Assembly (NCBI RefSeq): GCF_963924675.1 | Contig: NC_089224.1 | Span: 62,791,464-62,855,463 of the forward strand | Length of the DNA: 64,000 nt | Source of the DNA: Phocoena phocoena | Lineage: Eukaryota > Chordata > Mammalia > Artiodactyla > Phocoenidae | Reading direction: 5' to 3' | Shown: positions 12,745 through 28,562 of the stretch, piece by piece | How the letters are laid out: each line of letters starts with the position of its first letter | Numbering within the stretch: position 1 is the stretch's first letter | Notes under the pieces: model-generated | The model's input: the letters and a program-made list of their open reading frames with translations, nothing else | Databases searched by the model: none | What the model was told of the DNA's origin: nothing | Translations under genes and position numbers: made by a program

Positions 12745-12959
12745 GTGCTTGGCCAAACGTCAGCCCCTGGACTGCTGTCTGTTTTTGTAAATAAAGTTTT
12801 ATTGGAACACAGCCAGGCTCACTCATTTCTGTTTGCCTATGGACTGCTTTCAAGCTACCATGGCAAAGTTGAGCAGGTGCAACAGAGACTTTTTGGCCAG
12901 CAAAGGTGCAAACATTTGAGATTTGGCCCTTTGCAGAAAAGAATTTGGCAGCCAGTGGT
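12745..12959. mobile_element. hAT-type non-autonomous DNA transposon
   Basis: The interior includes tgtaaataaagttttattgg and ggccctttgcagaaaag, widely shared in mammalian hAT (Charlie-group) MITEs. The 8-bp direct repeat ttagagca flanks it (12737-12744 and 12960-12967), the duplication length expected for hAT. Confidence 0.75.
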
Positions 12960-12984
12960 TTAGAGCATCAAAGGTGACCCGCTA

Positions 12985-13345
12985 AAGAGCTAACAGTTTA
13001 GCTAAAACCTGAAATAAGCGAAAGGCAGCCAGGTGAAAAAGGTGGGCTTAGGATTGGAGAGGAGGAGATTCCAGGAAGCAGAAAGAGTATGTGCAAAGGC
13101 CCTGAGGAGTAAAAGAGCCTGGTGAGTCTAAAGAATTGAAAAAATGGTGTGTGTGTGGCTTAAGCTTAAGTCGGGGGGCAGAGGGGGATGCTGGGAGATG
13201 ACAGCAGAGATGAAGAGGGTGGGAGGGGGGACAGATCCTGTAGGGCTCTATTAATTTTAGTTTTAAGTGCAACAGAAAGCCAATGATGGGTTTTAAGCAG
13301 GGGGGTGACGAGATATGACATCTTTTTAAAAGATCGCCATGTACG
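12985..13345. mobile_element. Ancient dispersed repeat, family not assigned
   Basis: Blocks such as gtgcaaaggccctgaggag, agccaatgatgggttttaag and caggggggtgacgagat are recognisable from a repeat common in mammalian genomes. I cannot name the family with confidence. No coding frame is kept. Confidence 0.5.
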
Positions 13346-14415
13346 CTGTAAAGAATGGATTGGGGAGGGGACACAATCCTGGCTCACATAGAAATTCACA
13401 TTAAAAAACACGATGATAGAGTGCTGTCAGATAGAGAAGAATGTTAGTGAGTTAAAGTAGAGTTCTTCTCCTCCACAAGAAACCACTCTCCTCTTTATCA
13501 ACAGGGATGTGTCATATTATTAAAACTTAGTTGTAGGGGTGATGTTGTCGGGAAAACTCCCCAGTGCATGTGCGGTCTAGTCTATAATACTGAAACGTAT
13601 CATTGGTAGTTGATTTTATGACACACAGAATAGACATTTTCAAGTGTAAGTCTTCCCAACATCCATCCCCTACTCTGAGACTGTCCTCCAAACACCCCCT
13701 AAGGCCGTGTTTTCAATATGCAACCCTGGCCAACCTGATGGCACCAGAAGTGAACAAAGGACCGAGAGAAAAGGAGACAAGGAGAGACAAAGGAGAGCAA
13801 CACAGTCTGCCCTTGGGACCCAAGAATTGACCCCTTTATCCTAAAAATAAAAATTTCCCTGGTGCCACACAAGCGAAACAGAGACTTTCTATTAATGCAA
13901 CATTCGGTTTTGTTGTGTTGCAGGCATGCATCTCTTCAATGTCCACTGCTAGTGAAAAATTATTTCTTATACAGACCATAGGCTAACAAATTACTGTCAA
14001 GGTGTATATACGCATAGCAGATGAGACATTTTCCTCTCAAACACGTTAATGTTGAATATCAACTTGAGACTTCCTATGGTAAACTCGCTTTGAGCTCAAG
14101 CTACACTATCGGTTATAAGAACCCTTTGAAGCTCTGACAACGTTTTTAGAATGCTGGGACACTGTTAAGTCTATTAAAGGAGATCTATGTCCTTTGAATA
14201 GCAACTTGCTCAAGGCATGTAGTAATTTATGCCAGTAAAGTAAAAGGGAATGCTGATATCATTTTGGTTAACAACTTCTGTACCCTCTGCTGAGGAGAGA
14301 GGAGGGCTGAGGGGGCTGGCGGTATGTATTTGTGTGATAGGAAACACTTCAGAAAGAAAAGTTAGGGAGGACCAACAGACTATGTTTTGGAAGAAAAAAA
14401 AAAATTAAGATTTAC

Positions 14416-14462
14416 CCATTGATGACCCCATTTGAATAGCCCAGGTGTTCGGCAAAGGATTC
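14416..14462 (-). CDS. SMARCA2: SMARCA2 short exon (~1027-1042)
   Basis: The acceptor tttaaag|GAA opens ESFAEHLGYSNGVIN plus two bases of a glycine codon at donor GG|gtaaat. It is 47 nt. It bridges the [11 protein letters not shown] block and lobe 2. Skipping it would shift the frame. Confidence 0.94.
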
Positions 14463-14800
14463 CTTTAAAAGAGAGAGAAGAAAATGATTCTCAAAAACGG
14501 ATCTGTGAATTATTAACTTAATGATTATTCTATTAGTGAGGTCATCCTATCTATTTCTAGAGCACAGTTAAATAAGATAATGAATAAGTAAGCAAACACT
14601 CGTTATACAATGAACCAGAAACTCAAAGTCTTTGAATTCAGACTATAGTTCTGCCAGAAACGTATGCCACAAGTCTGCAAGTCTCTAGACTCTCATACTG
14701 AGATGATAGGGCTAGTTCACTCATCAAACAGTGAGTAAGTGTTGACTGGCCCAGGGCTGTGGTAGGCAGGTACTGGGAATCCAGAAAAAAATGAAGTAGC

Positions 14801-14990
14801 GGGCTTCCCTGGTGGCGCGGTGGTTGGGGGTCCACCTGCCGATGCAGGGGACACGGGTTCGTGTCCCGGTCCGGGAAGATCCCACATGCCGCAGAGCGGC
14901 TGAGCCTGCGCGTCCCGAGCCTGTGCTCCGCAGCGGGAAAGGCCACAACAGTGAGAGGCCCGCGTACCGCAAAAAAAAAAAAAAAAAAAA
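14801..14990 (+). mobile_element. CHR-type SINE, short form
   Basis: Begins gggcttccctggtggcgcgg and ends in 20 uninterrupted A. The duplication tgaagtagc occurs at 14792-14800 and 14991-14999. The pure A tail suggests a young insertion. Confidence 0.93.
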
Positions 14991-16559
14991 TGAAGTAGCT
15001 ACCCCAAGGAGCTTAGAGTCTAGACTAGAGGAAGAGCTTCATACAAGCAAATCAAGATTAATATATACACATAAATACACTGTGGAAATAGTTAACAGTG
15101 AAAGTAATGATTATTTATGTACTACATACTGTAAATCTTAGTTTGGTGGAATCCTAACATCCCTTCCATCCTGTGCTTTTCTGTATTATAAATAAGGCTC
15201 TAAATGTATACCACCCCTCAGGTGACCGGCTTCCACTTTTAAAACACAGAACTTAATTACAGAATTCCCTCCTCACTGATTCTGTGGAAGAAACAAGTTG
15301 CTGTTCTCCATGTGACTTTCGCATTCCTTCCTTATGGGAAGGGAGACCATCTGTGGGGAGGAGAGCACGTCACACCTTCACATTAACCACCAGCTGTCTC
15401 CCTTCTCTGCTCCCCTTCCTTCCCAGATCACTGAAGCTTTCCTCCAAGGGGACCAGATCCTCCCTTTGGGCTTTGCTCCCAAACATGCTCATCATTTATG
15501 GCAGGCCCAGCCCCTCCGGAGGCTGCCCTGCCGGCAAAATTAACGCCAATGAACCTCAGCTAAAAACCCTACCCTGACTCCAAGCCTACCCCTTCGTCTC
15601 TACAGGTGCCATTCCTGACTAGAGATTTGGGTCTCATCTGACTCTCAGATGGTATGTGTTGACAGATGGTGATAAGGTCAGGTATCAGCAGCATTTTAAA
15701 AACACTGCTTTCATTTCTCTGGTTTGAAGATCCCCAGGGAGGCAGTGAGCCCAATCCAGAGACCAGGTTTCTAGTATGAAGTAGTATGAACAAAGGGTAG
15801 GTAAGCAAACAAAACGAAGACAAAAGCAAAATGCACACACCATCTCTGGTTCACAACTGTGATACCTTTGCAAATAACTGTGGGTCTCATTGCCAGGAAT
15901 GTGCTCCTGAAAGTTTTTTACATTAAAAAAACTGCAAATCAAAGTCTCTCTTTCTATTGACTGCTACTTAAAATGTCAACGCGCAGGCCAAGGAGGACAC
16001 GTTACTTAGACCTAGCTTCTTTGATTCCCCCCTTCCCTCCCCAGGTGCTCCAGATAGAAGCTTGACAACCTCTCCCTTCCTGACACGGCCCAGTGTGTCT
16101 CAGAGGTTCATCTTGGCACGATAACCAAAATGAAGTTAAGATTGACACCTAATTTTCATAATTTCTAAGTCCTCAAACTCCTCTATACTTTTACAAAGTA
16201 AATATCTTAAAATTATTTTTAGGAAAAATAAGATAGTGGGTGACAGGTTGACCTGACATGACCCCGATCATTTTCATCAATAGATCTTTTTTTTTTGGTG
16301 GCTCCTCCAACCCAACATGTACCCCACTAACTCATGGATACCTTACAGCCCATTTATCACATTATTGGTTTACCAGACACTTCATACGTTATTTTTTTTT
16401 TAAGTTTATCCTCCTGCCAGTCCTATAATCTGTTACCATCTGATGACAAGTCAAGTAGCTATGAGTGACTTACACCAAGTCACGGTCAAAAGTGACCTGG
16501 GGTACAGACTTATTACCACACGGTGGATTCTCCTACTATGTGTCTAAATAGGCTTGTTG

Positions 16560-16640
16560 GTGGGACCTTCCCATCCCTCCCTTTCTTCCTTCTTTCTTTT
16601 CTTCCTTCCTTCCTTACATCCATCCTTCCTTCCTTTTACT
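16560..16640. repeat. Imperfect CTTC pyrimidine tract
   Basis: Repeated CTTC/CCTT units with interruptions, on the plus strand. Confidence 0.75.
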
Positions 16641-17691
16641 GTTGTCATTTCACTTATATCGAGGGCCTTTTACTCTATAAAGGAAGGGTCGCCTGCCCCT
16701 GAGGCAATAACAGTGTCAGGAGTTTTTCTAATTTCCCACCACAGGTGGGATAGGACTCCAGGACAGGAACAGAGGTGCGATATATACTGTCACCTAACAA
16801 GCGCGGTTACCAAAAAGAAGGAAGAAAAAAAGAATCTTCAAAGTCAAGAATATTTCAGTCTCATTTCCAGGAATATGTTCCTGAAAGTTAAATTCCTAGA
16901 ACCTTCTATGTATTTATTTGTTAATAAGCTGGTGCCAACACGGAGCCTGCAGTGACTTGCCCCATGCCTCCTTCTCATCTGTAGTGGAAAGTAAGCAGTG
17001 CCCTGGCAAGTAACTGCCGCTAGGACCATATGCCTCTGTGGCAACACTGAAAAGTGGAGGCTACAACTGTGGCCCCTTTTCCTCCCTGCTCAAGTCGATG
17101 GCTCCTACTGGGGTGAAATTGTCAACTTTAGGAAACTCATTCGCACGTAGCGAACAGGGCAGAGTACGTCCTCTCTCCTAAAAATAGCTTCCTAGAGACC
17201 AGAGCCTCAGGATAAAAGCCTGTATCTACACTGTCATGAAAGAGGCCAGAAAGGAAAAAATACAAATCTAAGTAACAGACTAAAGTCAGTGACTTTTACA
17301 GAGAACATCCTTCTGTTCAACGGGTATAAACACATTATTTTAATATTTTCCACAGCATCCTGAGGAAGCTGGATGTATTTATCATTATCTTCCATTTCGG
17401 AGCTCCTACTATAACAAGGCCCATCACAGCACCTACCCAAACCCACATAATGAGCCATAGCTTACAGCATTTTCTCACTACTTGAACCTCCTGGTTATAA
17501 AATTCCACATGCGCAAGTGTCTGGTGCCAATGAGAATCCATAACTAGAAAATTCATGTTTGTTAATTCTGCTCTTCAAGCTATCAGACCATGTTGTTTCA
17601 ACTTCCACACGTTTTAACGCTCTTTTATTTTGTCTTAAAAAAAATTGTCTGCATGGTATTAGTAGGAACAGCACAGTAAGGATCAGGGTCA

Positions 17692-18576
<885 letters not shown>

Positions 18577-19929
18577 CTAAGAAGACTGTTGAGACATGGC
18601 TGCTGGTGGCACTCCTGGAACCACAAAGGTATCTCTCTTGCCCCCCTCTTGGATTCACGGAGGAGGTGGGGTGGGGAGGTGGTAGTGATGGAGAGGACCA
18701 CAGTCGTCACTACTAAAGGTACCATTATACTGTAGGGACCTTCAAAAGGCTGTATGTCATTGACCATTGACACTAGGGTCATGTTTTCGGACATTTCTTT
18801 GCCTTGTTCCACACCTGAGAGAGAGAGAGGCTGGCAAACTGTTCAAATTCAAAGATGTTCCACACAGAGTATTTTCTTTTCTTTTTTTTTTTTTATAGTA
18901 TTTCCTCTGCTTCCCACCTATACCTCCTTTCCTATGAACAGAACAGTTTTAGGAAAAACAGTGCTTGGCCAATAACCTCTGATTTTCTTTGGAAAACATT
19001 TTTTAAAGGGTCCTAGGTGGCTACCCCCAATACCGATCTGAAAAGGAGATTCATGAGAGCCCTAGGTTGACTACATGTAATTACCCTCTGCTTTTGAAGG
19101 ATGAGAGGATACTACCCTAGTGAGGATAACAGGCAAAAGAGAGGAATTAATCCACAATTGGATGCAACTTTACGACCATATTCTTTAGAGGCGAGGCCAC
19201 ATGTGCTTCCATTCTGAAATAACAGAAAAATCCAATTTAAAACAGTGAAAGGGAATTCATGTGCTGGTGGTTTCATACACACCTGCAATACTTCTCTCAC
19301 GCTCCTAATACACACAATCTGCCTTGATTATTTCCTATTATTGTTTTTCTTTATTAAAAAAAATCCCCAGAATACAAATGTGAAATTTTCATAATAAACA
19401 TCAGATCAATGCCTAGAAATCTGCAGAACGTGATTAAAAGCAAAGCAGCAAGCTGCCTAATGTTTAACAAACTGATTAAAAACGATCAGGTTATTTTCAG
19501 CTCTGAGGGCCAGGGCGAGGAGGTCACAGATGAAGAGAAGTTGAATATTCATTCGATTGTTGCTTTAGAAGGAACCTGTCAGGCCAGCCAGAACCGCAAC
19601 TAATAGCCTTTTGCTACTCGTTTTCATGCACCAAATCAGATTAGAGAAAGGTGGATTCTTCTGCAGAAAAGTTAAGAAAAGCAAGTGACCTGCCATAGAC
19701 TTGTTTTAGTTTTTGATGACTTTCTTGGCCAGGGTGGAAAAAACATCTCCAAGCTTAATAAATAAGGATGCACTATTCGTACAGGCTTTGTGCTCCACAG
19801 ACTTGATGCTGCATGTTTGTAAAGTACTCCGGCTTTTTCAAGAGCTGTTAACTCTCCACGAAACTTGATGACGGTGTAGAAAAATGTTAAACAACTTCAG
19901 ACTTTAACAAGCATAATGATAAAAATGAC

Positions 19930-20165
19930 ACCAAGGGCTAGTATTATTGAGTTCTTTCTATGGACCAGGCCCCGTGCAAAAATGCTTTATGTGCCCTCTC
20001 CCATTTCACTACACAAGAGCTGTAGGACAGTTACATTTAGTGGTGTTCGAGTTTTATAGGTGAGGAAACTGAGCATCAGAAAGGTTAAGTGACGGGGTTG
20101 AAACGACGCATCTATTTAATGGTGCAGTTAGGATCGAACCAGACTCGACTTCCTTAAGCTCTATG
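19930..20165 (-). mobile_element. MIR element
   Basis: Blocks such as ataggtgaggaaactgagc and aggttaagtgac follow MIR in reverse orientation. Diverged and non-coding. Confidence 0.7.
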
Positions 20166-22830
20166 CTAAGGATGACCACGGAGACTTTTAGGTTTCCCAG
20201 TGCTGCCCTGATGGTTCACCTTCACCTGGGCCTCCCTGCCAGCCAGCTTGTGCACACTTTCCTGAATGTGGAAAGGAGGGCTGAGGCTTGCTTGTGAGTG
20301 CGTTAGGAGACAGAAGAACCAGAACGAGGGACTGGACCCTCAACCTCCTTCCCATCATTTAGCTGCTGCTAAGAGCTGGAGGGGAGGCAGTTTGGGAAGC
20401 AGGAGGCACGCACCATGATGCCACGCAGAGAGGGATGTCAAACACCCCCAGAGGGGCCAAGTCAGCAGAGAAGCGAGCTCAACCCTAGAAGCTGATGGCT
20501 GCTGTAGGAAGGTGATGTTACCCCAGCCCTCCTCCCAAGCACCATTAGGGGGTACCAGAAGCTAGTTCGATACACATCATCAAAATCACCATCCTAAGTT
20601 TCACGACTATATCTTACGTTTGCTCCCTGTAACCTCCCAAACAAGTCCAAGCTATTTTGTTTGTCTTTGTACTTTCCCCCAGGCCTGGGGTGAGGGTCCT
20701 TAGTCTTAGGGCTTCCTTTCCAAATTTTACTCTCCCCGAGGGCTCTCTGCAAGATCTTCCCCAATCACATCTATCAGCCAAAGTCAATCTTCCTTTTCAT
20801 TTCCCGCAAAGAAGTGGTCATTAAACTTTTCTGATGGCAGTTCCTTACCAGGAAGACATGCTAAAGCACCTCTTCCCAATACACGCCCATATATTTAACT
20901 ATGAATTATATGCACGCGCGGACATTAATGTCTCAAAACACAAATTACCTTTGGGACAGGGGTCAATGTTAAAGGCAGTTGATTTATATCTACATTTCAA
21001 GAGGCCAATTTGATGACATCTAATTTTTTGGGTTATAATGGGGCTGGTGAAAACCCACACTAGGAACAGGAGAGGTGGCAGGACTGCCCTTTTCCTACCG
21101 TCCATCTGTGCTTACGTCATCCGTCTTGTTTTCAACCTGCAATCCTTTGCAGAATCTTTTAAAGCCCTTCATTCATTCTGAGGGCCGGGGGTGTCAGTTT
21201 AGTTAAAATGAGATCATCCTAAAATCCTTTTATCTGGATACGGGGAAACCCGCAATGCTCACAGTAGGCAGAAAGCGCAGGAACCAGGCTGTGACGGTGA
21301 GCGGATATCTGATGCCCCAGGTGGAGGTGCTTCCCGTCACACTCCCGCCCGGGATAACCGATACAGTCTAAGCAAGGTATCCTGACTTTCTGATGTGCAT
21401 ACATACCACACGGGTACCAGTGTCCATCTGTATGTTAAATTAATAAAGCTTATTTTTTTTTATTTTTAAGAGAAAAAGTAATATAAATGGAAGCTCTAAA
21501 ATCTTCTTCCCACACCTCAATGGATACTAACTAGTAAGCACCTCCCCACATACTCACACACACACCCTTGTGTGCTCTGGGGACCCCTCTCCTAAAGCAC
21601 TTGAAGGCCTGGATCCTTCCTCCTGATGGGGTGGATGCCGCTGCCTTTCATTGTCATGCCATCGTTCAGTGACATCTCCCACCATGCCTCCAATTTCTGG
21701 TACAGCTCCTGCACCTTCCAGCCCCGCCCAAGGGCAGTACAGCGCACAGATCAAGCCATCAGAGCTACGCATTGAGAAAAGGGCAGACTGAAGAATGCTA
21801 AAGTAGACATGCAGACTGACAGTGGCGAGGAGAGGAAAGTCTTTGTAATCAACACGCCATCTCAAACTCTGTGGGGTCTGGGTCGCCTCCAGAAAACATG
21901 ACGGCCCCTGATTAGAGCATGAATTTGAAAGTTCCTCAAAATATGCCGGTGTTGAAGGAAATAAAATCTATGACTCTTTAACAGGGATGATTCTCCCAAC
22001 AAGTTAGGCTTATGAGAGCCACTGGGACTATTATTTCCAAATTATATGTAAAATTGGGGTGTCAGCCTCATGGACATGACAGTTATCTCCTAAGACTCCT
22101 TATGTTAGTAATGATCAAATTGGTCCCTTCAGGGAGCTAAATTGGGCGGTTATATTGGCCCAGACTCTCCTCCCATATAACCCTGTAAAAGTTTTCAACC
22201 TTTATTCATAGTTTCTCCCTAAACACTATTCCTCACTTATAATTTCCCTTCCAAAAGGAGGTATTATTAGACCGATAAATCCAGGCTACTGTGTGTGATA
22301 TATTACCACTTTGTGAATTGAGATTTCCAAGATTAAATTTATGCAAGTCCCAGGTTCTAGAATCTATGGCAAGAGAGGAACAAAGTGATGATTAATTACA
22401 ACAAGCATTCTAAATTTTTATATAACGAATATAAAAGCTGCCCATCTAAACAATGCTTTTTTGTGGTTGTATACAGATTATATCAAAATCAGGGTCGATT
22501 TTAGGTAGGTCAACCTCTAGTTAATCTTAGACATTGTATACATATTTTAGCATATTTAGACACACACACACAGCCAATGGCAAGTACAGTTGGATCTTGA
22601 TTATACAAAGGGGAAAGTCAGCACAGACAACCTCAAATGGGAGCTAAATCGAAAAATCAATTTTTCTTTAGCTTAAGTTAGGTTTTATATAATCCCTTTT
22701 CCATGAATTGCGCTTCTTCCGTAAGTATAAGGAATGGATCTTATGCCAGCAGCTTGGTGGTGGTGTTGGGAGGGGCCTGGAGACAGTATATTCTCTTGCT
22801 CATTAGGTGTTTCATTAGACTCATTAAGTC

Positions 22831-22892
22831 ATTAAATACTCATTGATTAAAACTAATTTTTATTAAATACTCATTGATTAAAACTAATTTTT
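22831..22892. repeat. Perfect 31-bp tandem duplication (two copies)
   Basis: Positions 22831-22861 and 22862-22892 are identical and adjacent. The unit starts attaaatactcattgat and ends ctaattttt. Two identical copies in otherwise unique sequence suggest a recent duplication. Confidence 0.95.
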
Positions 22893-23044
22893 CTATGAAG
22901 TAGAACTGCATTTATCAAACTGTGGCCCTTCTATGCCTGCTTTGGTTTCATCTGAGGAAATACAGACTCCTGAGGTCACTCCCACTATACTGAACAGAAT
23001 TACTGGGGCTAGGGCTGGTACTCTGTACTTTTAAGAGTTTTTCT

Positions 23045-23900
23045 ATCTGAAAACTCAACAATAAGAAAAGAAATAATTGGGAAAAAAACAGGCCAAAGAT
23101 TTAAGCACCACTTCATCAAAGAAGACACATGTATGCCAAATAAACACACGAAGACGAGTCACAAGTTATCAGCACACAATTATTGAAACGGCCAACAGCG
23201 TTAAAAACTGAAAATATCAAGTATTGAGGAGAATGTGGAGGAACTGGAATGCTCATACATTGCTGGCGGGACGACAAAATGGTTCAGACTCCTTAGAAAA
23301 CCATTCGGAAGTTTCTTACAAAGTTATGTGTACATTTACCATATGACCAAGCAAGCCCACTCCTAGATATTTAGTAAAATGAAACGAAAACCTGTGTTCA
23401 CACAAAAACCTATACACAAATGTTCATAGCAGACTTATGCATAACCATCAAAAACTAGAAACAACCCAAATTTCCTTCAGTTAAATGGATAAACAAACTC
23501 TGGTGCATCAATATAATAGAATATTATTCAACAATAAAAATGAACCAATTAATGATACATCCAACACCTTGGATGTATCTCAAATTCATTACACTAAATG
23601 AAAAACCAGATGCAAAAGGTCTGATGAGACACATTGTCTGATTCCCTTCATACAACATTCTGGAACAGGCAAAACTACAGGGATGGAGAACAAATTAGCG
23701 GTTGCATGAGGCTAAGGGTAGAGGGACAGTCTGACTAAAAAGTGAGAGCACTAGGAAATTTTTGGTCGGGGGGACTGGGAGACAGAATTGTTCTGTATTT
23801 TGATTGTGGGTAGAGGTAACGTAGCTATGTATTTGTCAAAACTCAGAACTATACACCAAAAAGAGTGAATTTTATTATACGTAAATTAAAAAATAAAATG
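23045..23900 (+). mobile_element. Old L1 ORF2 end/3' fragment
   Basis: Contains degraded L1 text in order: gagaatgtggaggaactgga, ccatatgaccaagcaa, tggataaacaaactctggtg and tggaacaggcaaaactac. No usable frame remains, so it is much older than the L1 at 44532. Confidence 0.8.
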
Positions 23901-24379
23901 GAAATCCACTTCCCTGATTCTTTTTCATGAAAACATTGGAGCATCACTTCTATAAAATATTTAGCCTTTTCCTGCCATCGGCCACAATTCCTTTCTAGAT
24001 TCCTTATGCAGCCTGAGAAAGACATATATGTTGTTTGTGGCTACAAGCAGATGGTGGCAGAAGAAAGCTCCTTACCCCCAAGGATGACACTTAAATGGCC
24101 AATCTTCCCCAGATTAAAAAATTCCTAACAAGGTAGAAAGAGCAAAGAGTGAAAACTGGCCAAACCACATCAATAACAGCTACGTATACATGTCAAGTGA
24201 TCAGTCCCCCTATTCGCCATGAAAAGGTTGTGGGGACAGAGATGGGGCAGGAACACAGAAAGTGCCAGGACCAGAGAACAGTGAGAAAGAACTTGAAGTG
24301 AACAGGGAAGCAGAACCAGAAATGAGCAACAGAAACAGCAGTGTGAGTAGAAAGTAAGGACTCTGGTGGTAGCAGCTGT

Positions 24380-24600
24380 CACCAGTTGAGCCCTTACCAC
24401 GTGCCAGGCATAGTGCTGAGTACTGCATCCATTCAGTCCTCTTCTGTGAAGCAGGTATTGTCCATTTGCCAGTTCATTGATGAGAACACTGACACCCACT
24501 GGGTTAAGAGACTTGCCCAAACTCACATAGCTAGTATGAGACGGAGAATGCAGTGGGGACCCAGGTCCACTCTGACGGGCAGAGCCCATGACTTCCACTC
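24380..24600 (-). mobile_element. MIR element
   Basis: gtgccaggcatagtgctgag, aagagacttgcccaaactca and catagctagtatgag are MIR blocks in reverse orientation. Confidence 0.8.
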
Positions 24601-24637
24601 CACCAAGTTGCCTCCAGGTAAAGGTAGACAGATAATT

Positions 24638-25129
24638 CAGTCATACCTTGGAGACAGGGCGGGTTCAGTTCCAGACCAACAAAAGAAAGGGAATATGGTA
24701 ATAAAGCAAGTCACAAGAATTTTTTGGTTTCCTAGCACACATAATTTATGCTTACATCGTACTATAGTCTATTAAGTGTGCAATAGCGGTGTCTAAAAAA
24801 ATTGGACATACCTTAATCAAAAACTACTTTATTGCTAAAAAATGCTAGCTATCATCTGAGCCTTCAGTGAGTCATAATCCTTTTGCAATGGTACATCAAA
24901 GATCACTGATCACAGATCACCGTAACACATAAAACAATAATGAAAAGGCTTGAAATATTGCGAGAATTACCAAAACGTGACACAGAGACATGAAATTAGC
25001 ATATGCCGAAAAATGGTGCGGACAGACTTGCTCAACGCAGGGTTGCCACAAACCTTCAATTTGGGGGGAAAAAAACATGGTATCTATGAAGGGCAATGAA
25101 GCAAAGTGCAATGAAATGAGGCATGCCTG
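24638..25129. mobile_element. Tigger-type DNA transposon fossil
   Basis: One end reads cagtcataccttgg and the other atgaggcatgcctg followed by TA. The interior (cacaagaattttttggttt, gtctattaagtgtgcaatag, catctgagccttcag) matches a common mammalian Tigger-derived element with internal deletion. Confidence 0.75.
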
Positions 25130-26783
25130 TATATCACACACAGGGTGTTTAACATACCTCCAATATAAAAATCTGGATATTAAACAGTACGTGTGTACTT
25201 TACGTCAGAAACATGCTCTTGAAAATCTAATCCTAGATTTTTTAAATTTATCGATACTCAGGAAGTCTTCTTGTGAAAAGAGCTGTGAAATAAATATTTC
25301 AGTAAAGCAAAGAATCCCTTTGTGATATGACCAATCACCCCATAATCCTTACGCTGCAAAATTTGGATTTTAATACAATGGATTTTCTTAAAGCAGGGCA
25401 TACTTTCAACTTGTAATGTGTTTTTAAAATATCTATCTATATTAGCCATTCAAGACTGGCTCAGAGTAATGAGTAACAAGATTAAGAAGTTTTATGGAAT
25501 GAATAAATGAAGAACTTCAGTTAATTGCCTTTTATTTTATAGCTCTTCTAAAGAAACAAAAGGAAGTATGGGACAAACTAAAATCTTTAACATTCCGTCT
25601 CTATAACTTGCAGGATCTCAGTAACATTCAAGGCAGCCACATGACCACTGTACCCATTCCCCAGCTTATTCTGTAACTAAAGTCCATACTGAATAGAAAG
25701 GGGGTTACCCAAAGATGCCAAGACCACACGAAGTCAAAGAAATATCAACGGCATTCAATCCCCAAGATGCATTCACTAGCAAAATAAAATACTCAGATAT
25801 TTAGGTTTTCGCTGGGAGAAGCATGGTGTAAGAACCGTGTTAATATTTAATTTTTTTCCAACTGCTAATGAATAGGGGCTTAGGGATCAAAATTCTCTCT
25901 TAGCAAAGTGATCAACTTTGTATACTATCTTGCCAATCCCACTTAAAACTGGGCAGGATGAACCAATCTGTTCAAAAAATAGAGTCATTAAAACACAATG
26001 ATGCAAAACACACATTTCACAATTGGCTCCCCTAAAGAGAAAACTCACATCAAACTATCTCATGCAACAAACAGTGCACGATGCCAAACAATCTATCTTT
26101 AAGAGAATGAAACGTAGAACTCCAGTGTGTGCGGTTCCAAACTATGATCAAAAACATATTAAACCAATACCCAAATCCAACCCCAAAATGTGGAGCTAAG
26201 GGCTCAAAAGACATTCTAAAGCACTGAAAAATCAGTGTCCAAAAAGTCATCTGAAAAATATTTTTTAAAATGTTCACGGGAACTTAAATTAGATGATGTG
26301 TCTGTAACTTGCAGGGACCCTATTTTTCACTTACTATCAGAACCGTGACATCCCAAGCATCCAACAGTAAACACATTACCGGGAAACCTGGCAAATGTTT
26401 ACCACGTCCCTTGGTACTGATACAAGCCCCAAACTCAAAGGCTTATGTGGCTCAAAGCAGAACATTTCTATGGCGCCCGCAAGAGTGAACTCAACGAGGT
26501 TAGTAAAAAGAAAAAATCTAAAGTTAAAACAGAATGTTAATTCATGTAATGTTAAGTGAATGTAAGTTAAAGCTAAAATGTAGTGAGACTTAATGAATTT
26601 GGTTATTTTTTAAAATCTGCCCCCAAACTTTTGGAAACCAAGATGAAATGCTAAAATTTCCCTTCTCTCTCTACATTAAATCCCCTAGCTTCCATCTAAC
26701 AACAACAAAAAAAAATCCTTTAAGATATTTCCCAGTTACCTGGAACTAAAACACATGCCTGCTGTTTCCGAAACACAATTTCA

Positions 26784-28562
<1,779 letters not shown>

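Noticed and set aside
15180..15620. GC-richer block considered as an LTR fragment or cryptic exon
   Set aside because: No LTR termini, polyadenylation signal or splice-bounded conserved frame could be recognised.
23554..23579. 10-bp inverted repeat (gatacatcca / tggatgtatc)
   Set aside because: It lies in the old L1 fragment and derives from normal L1 text with a few changes, so it is probably chance.
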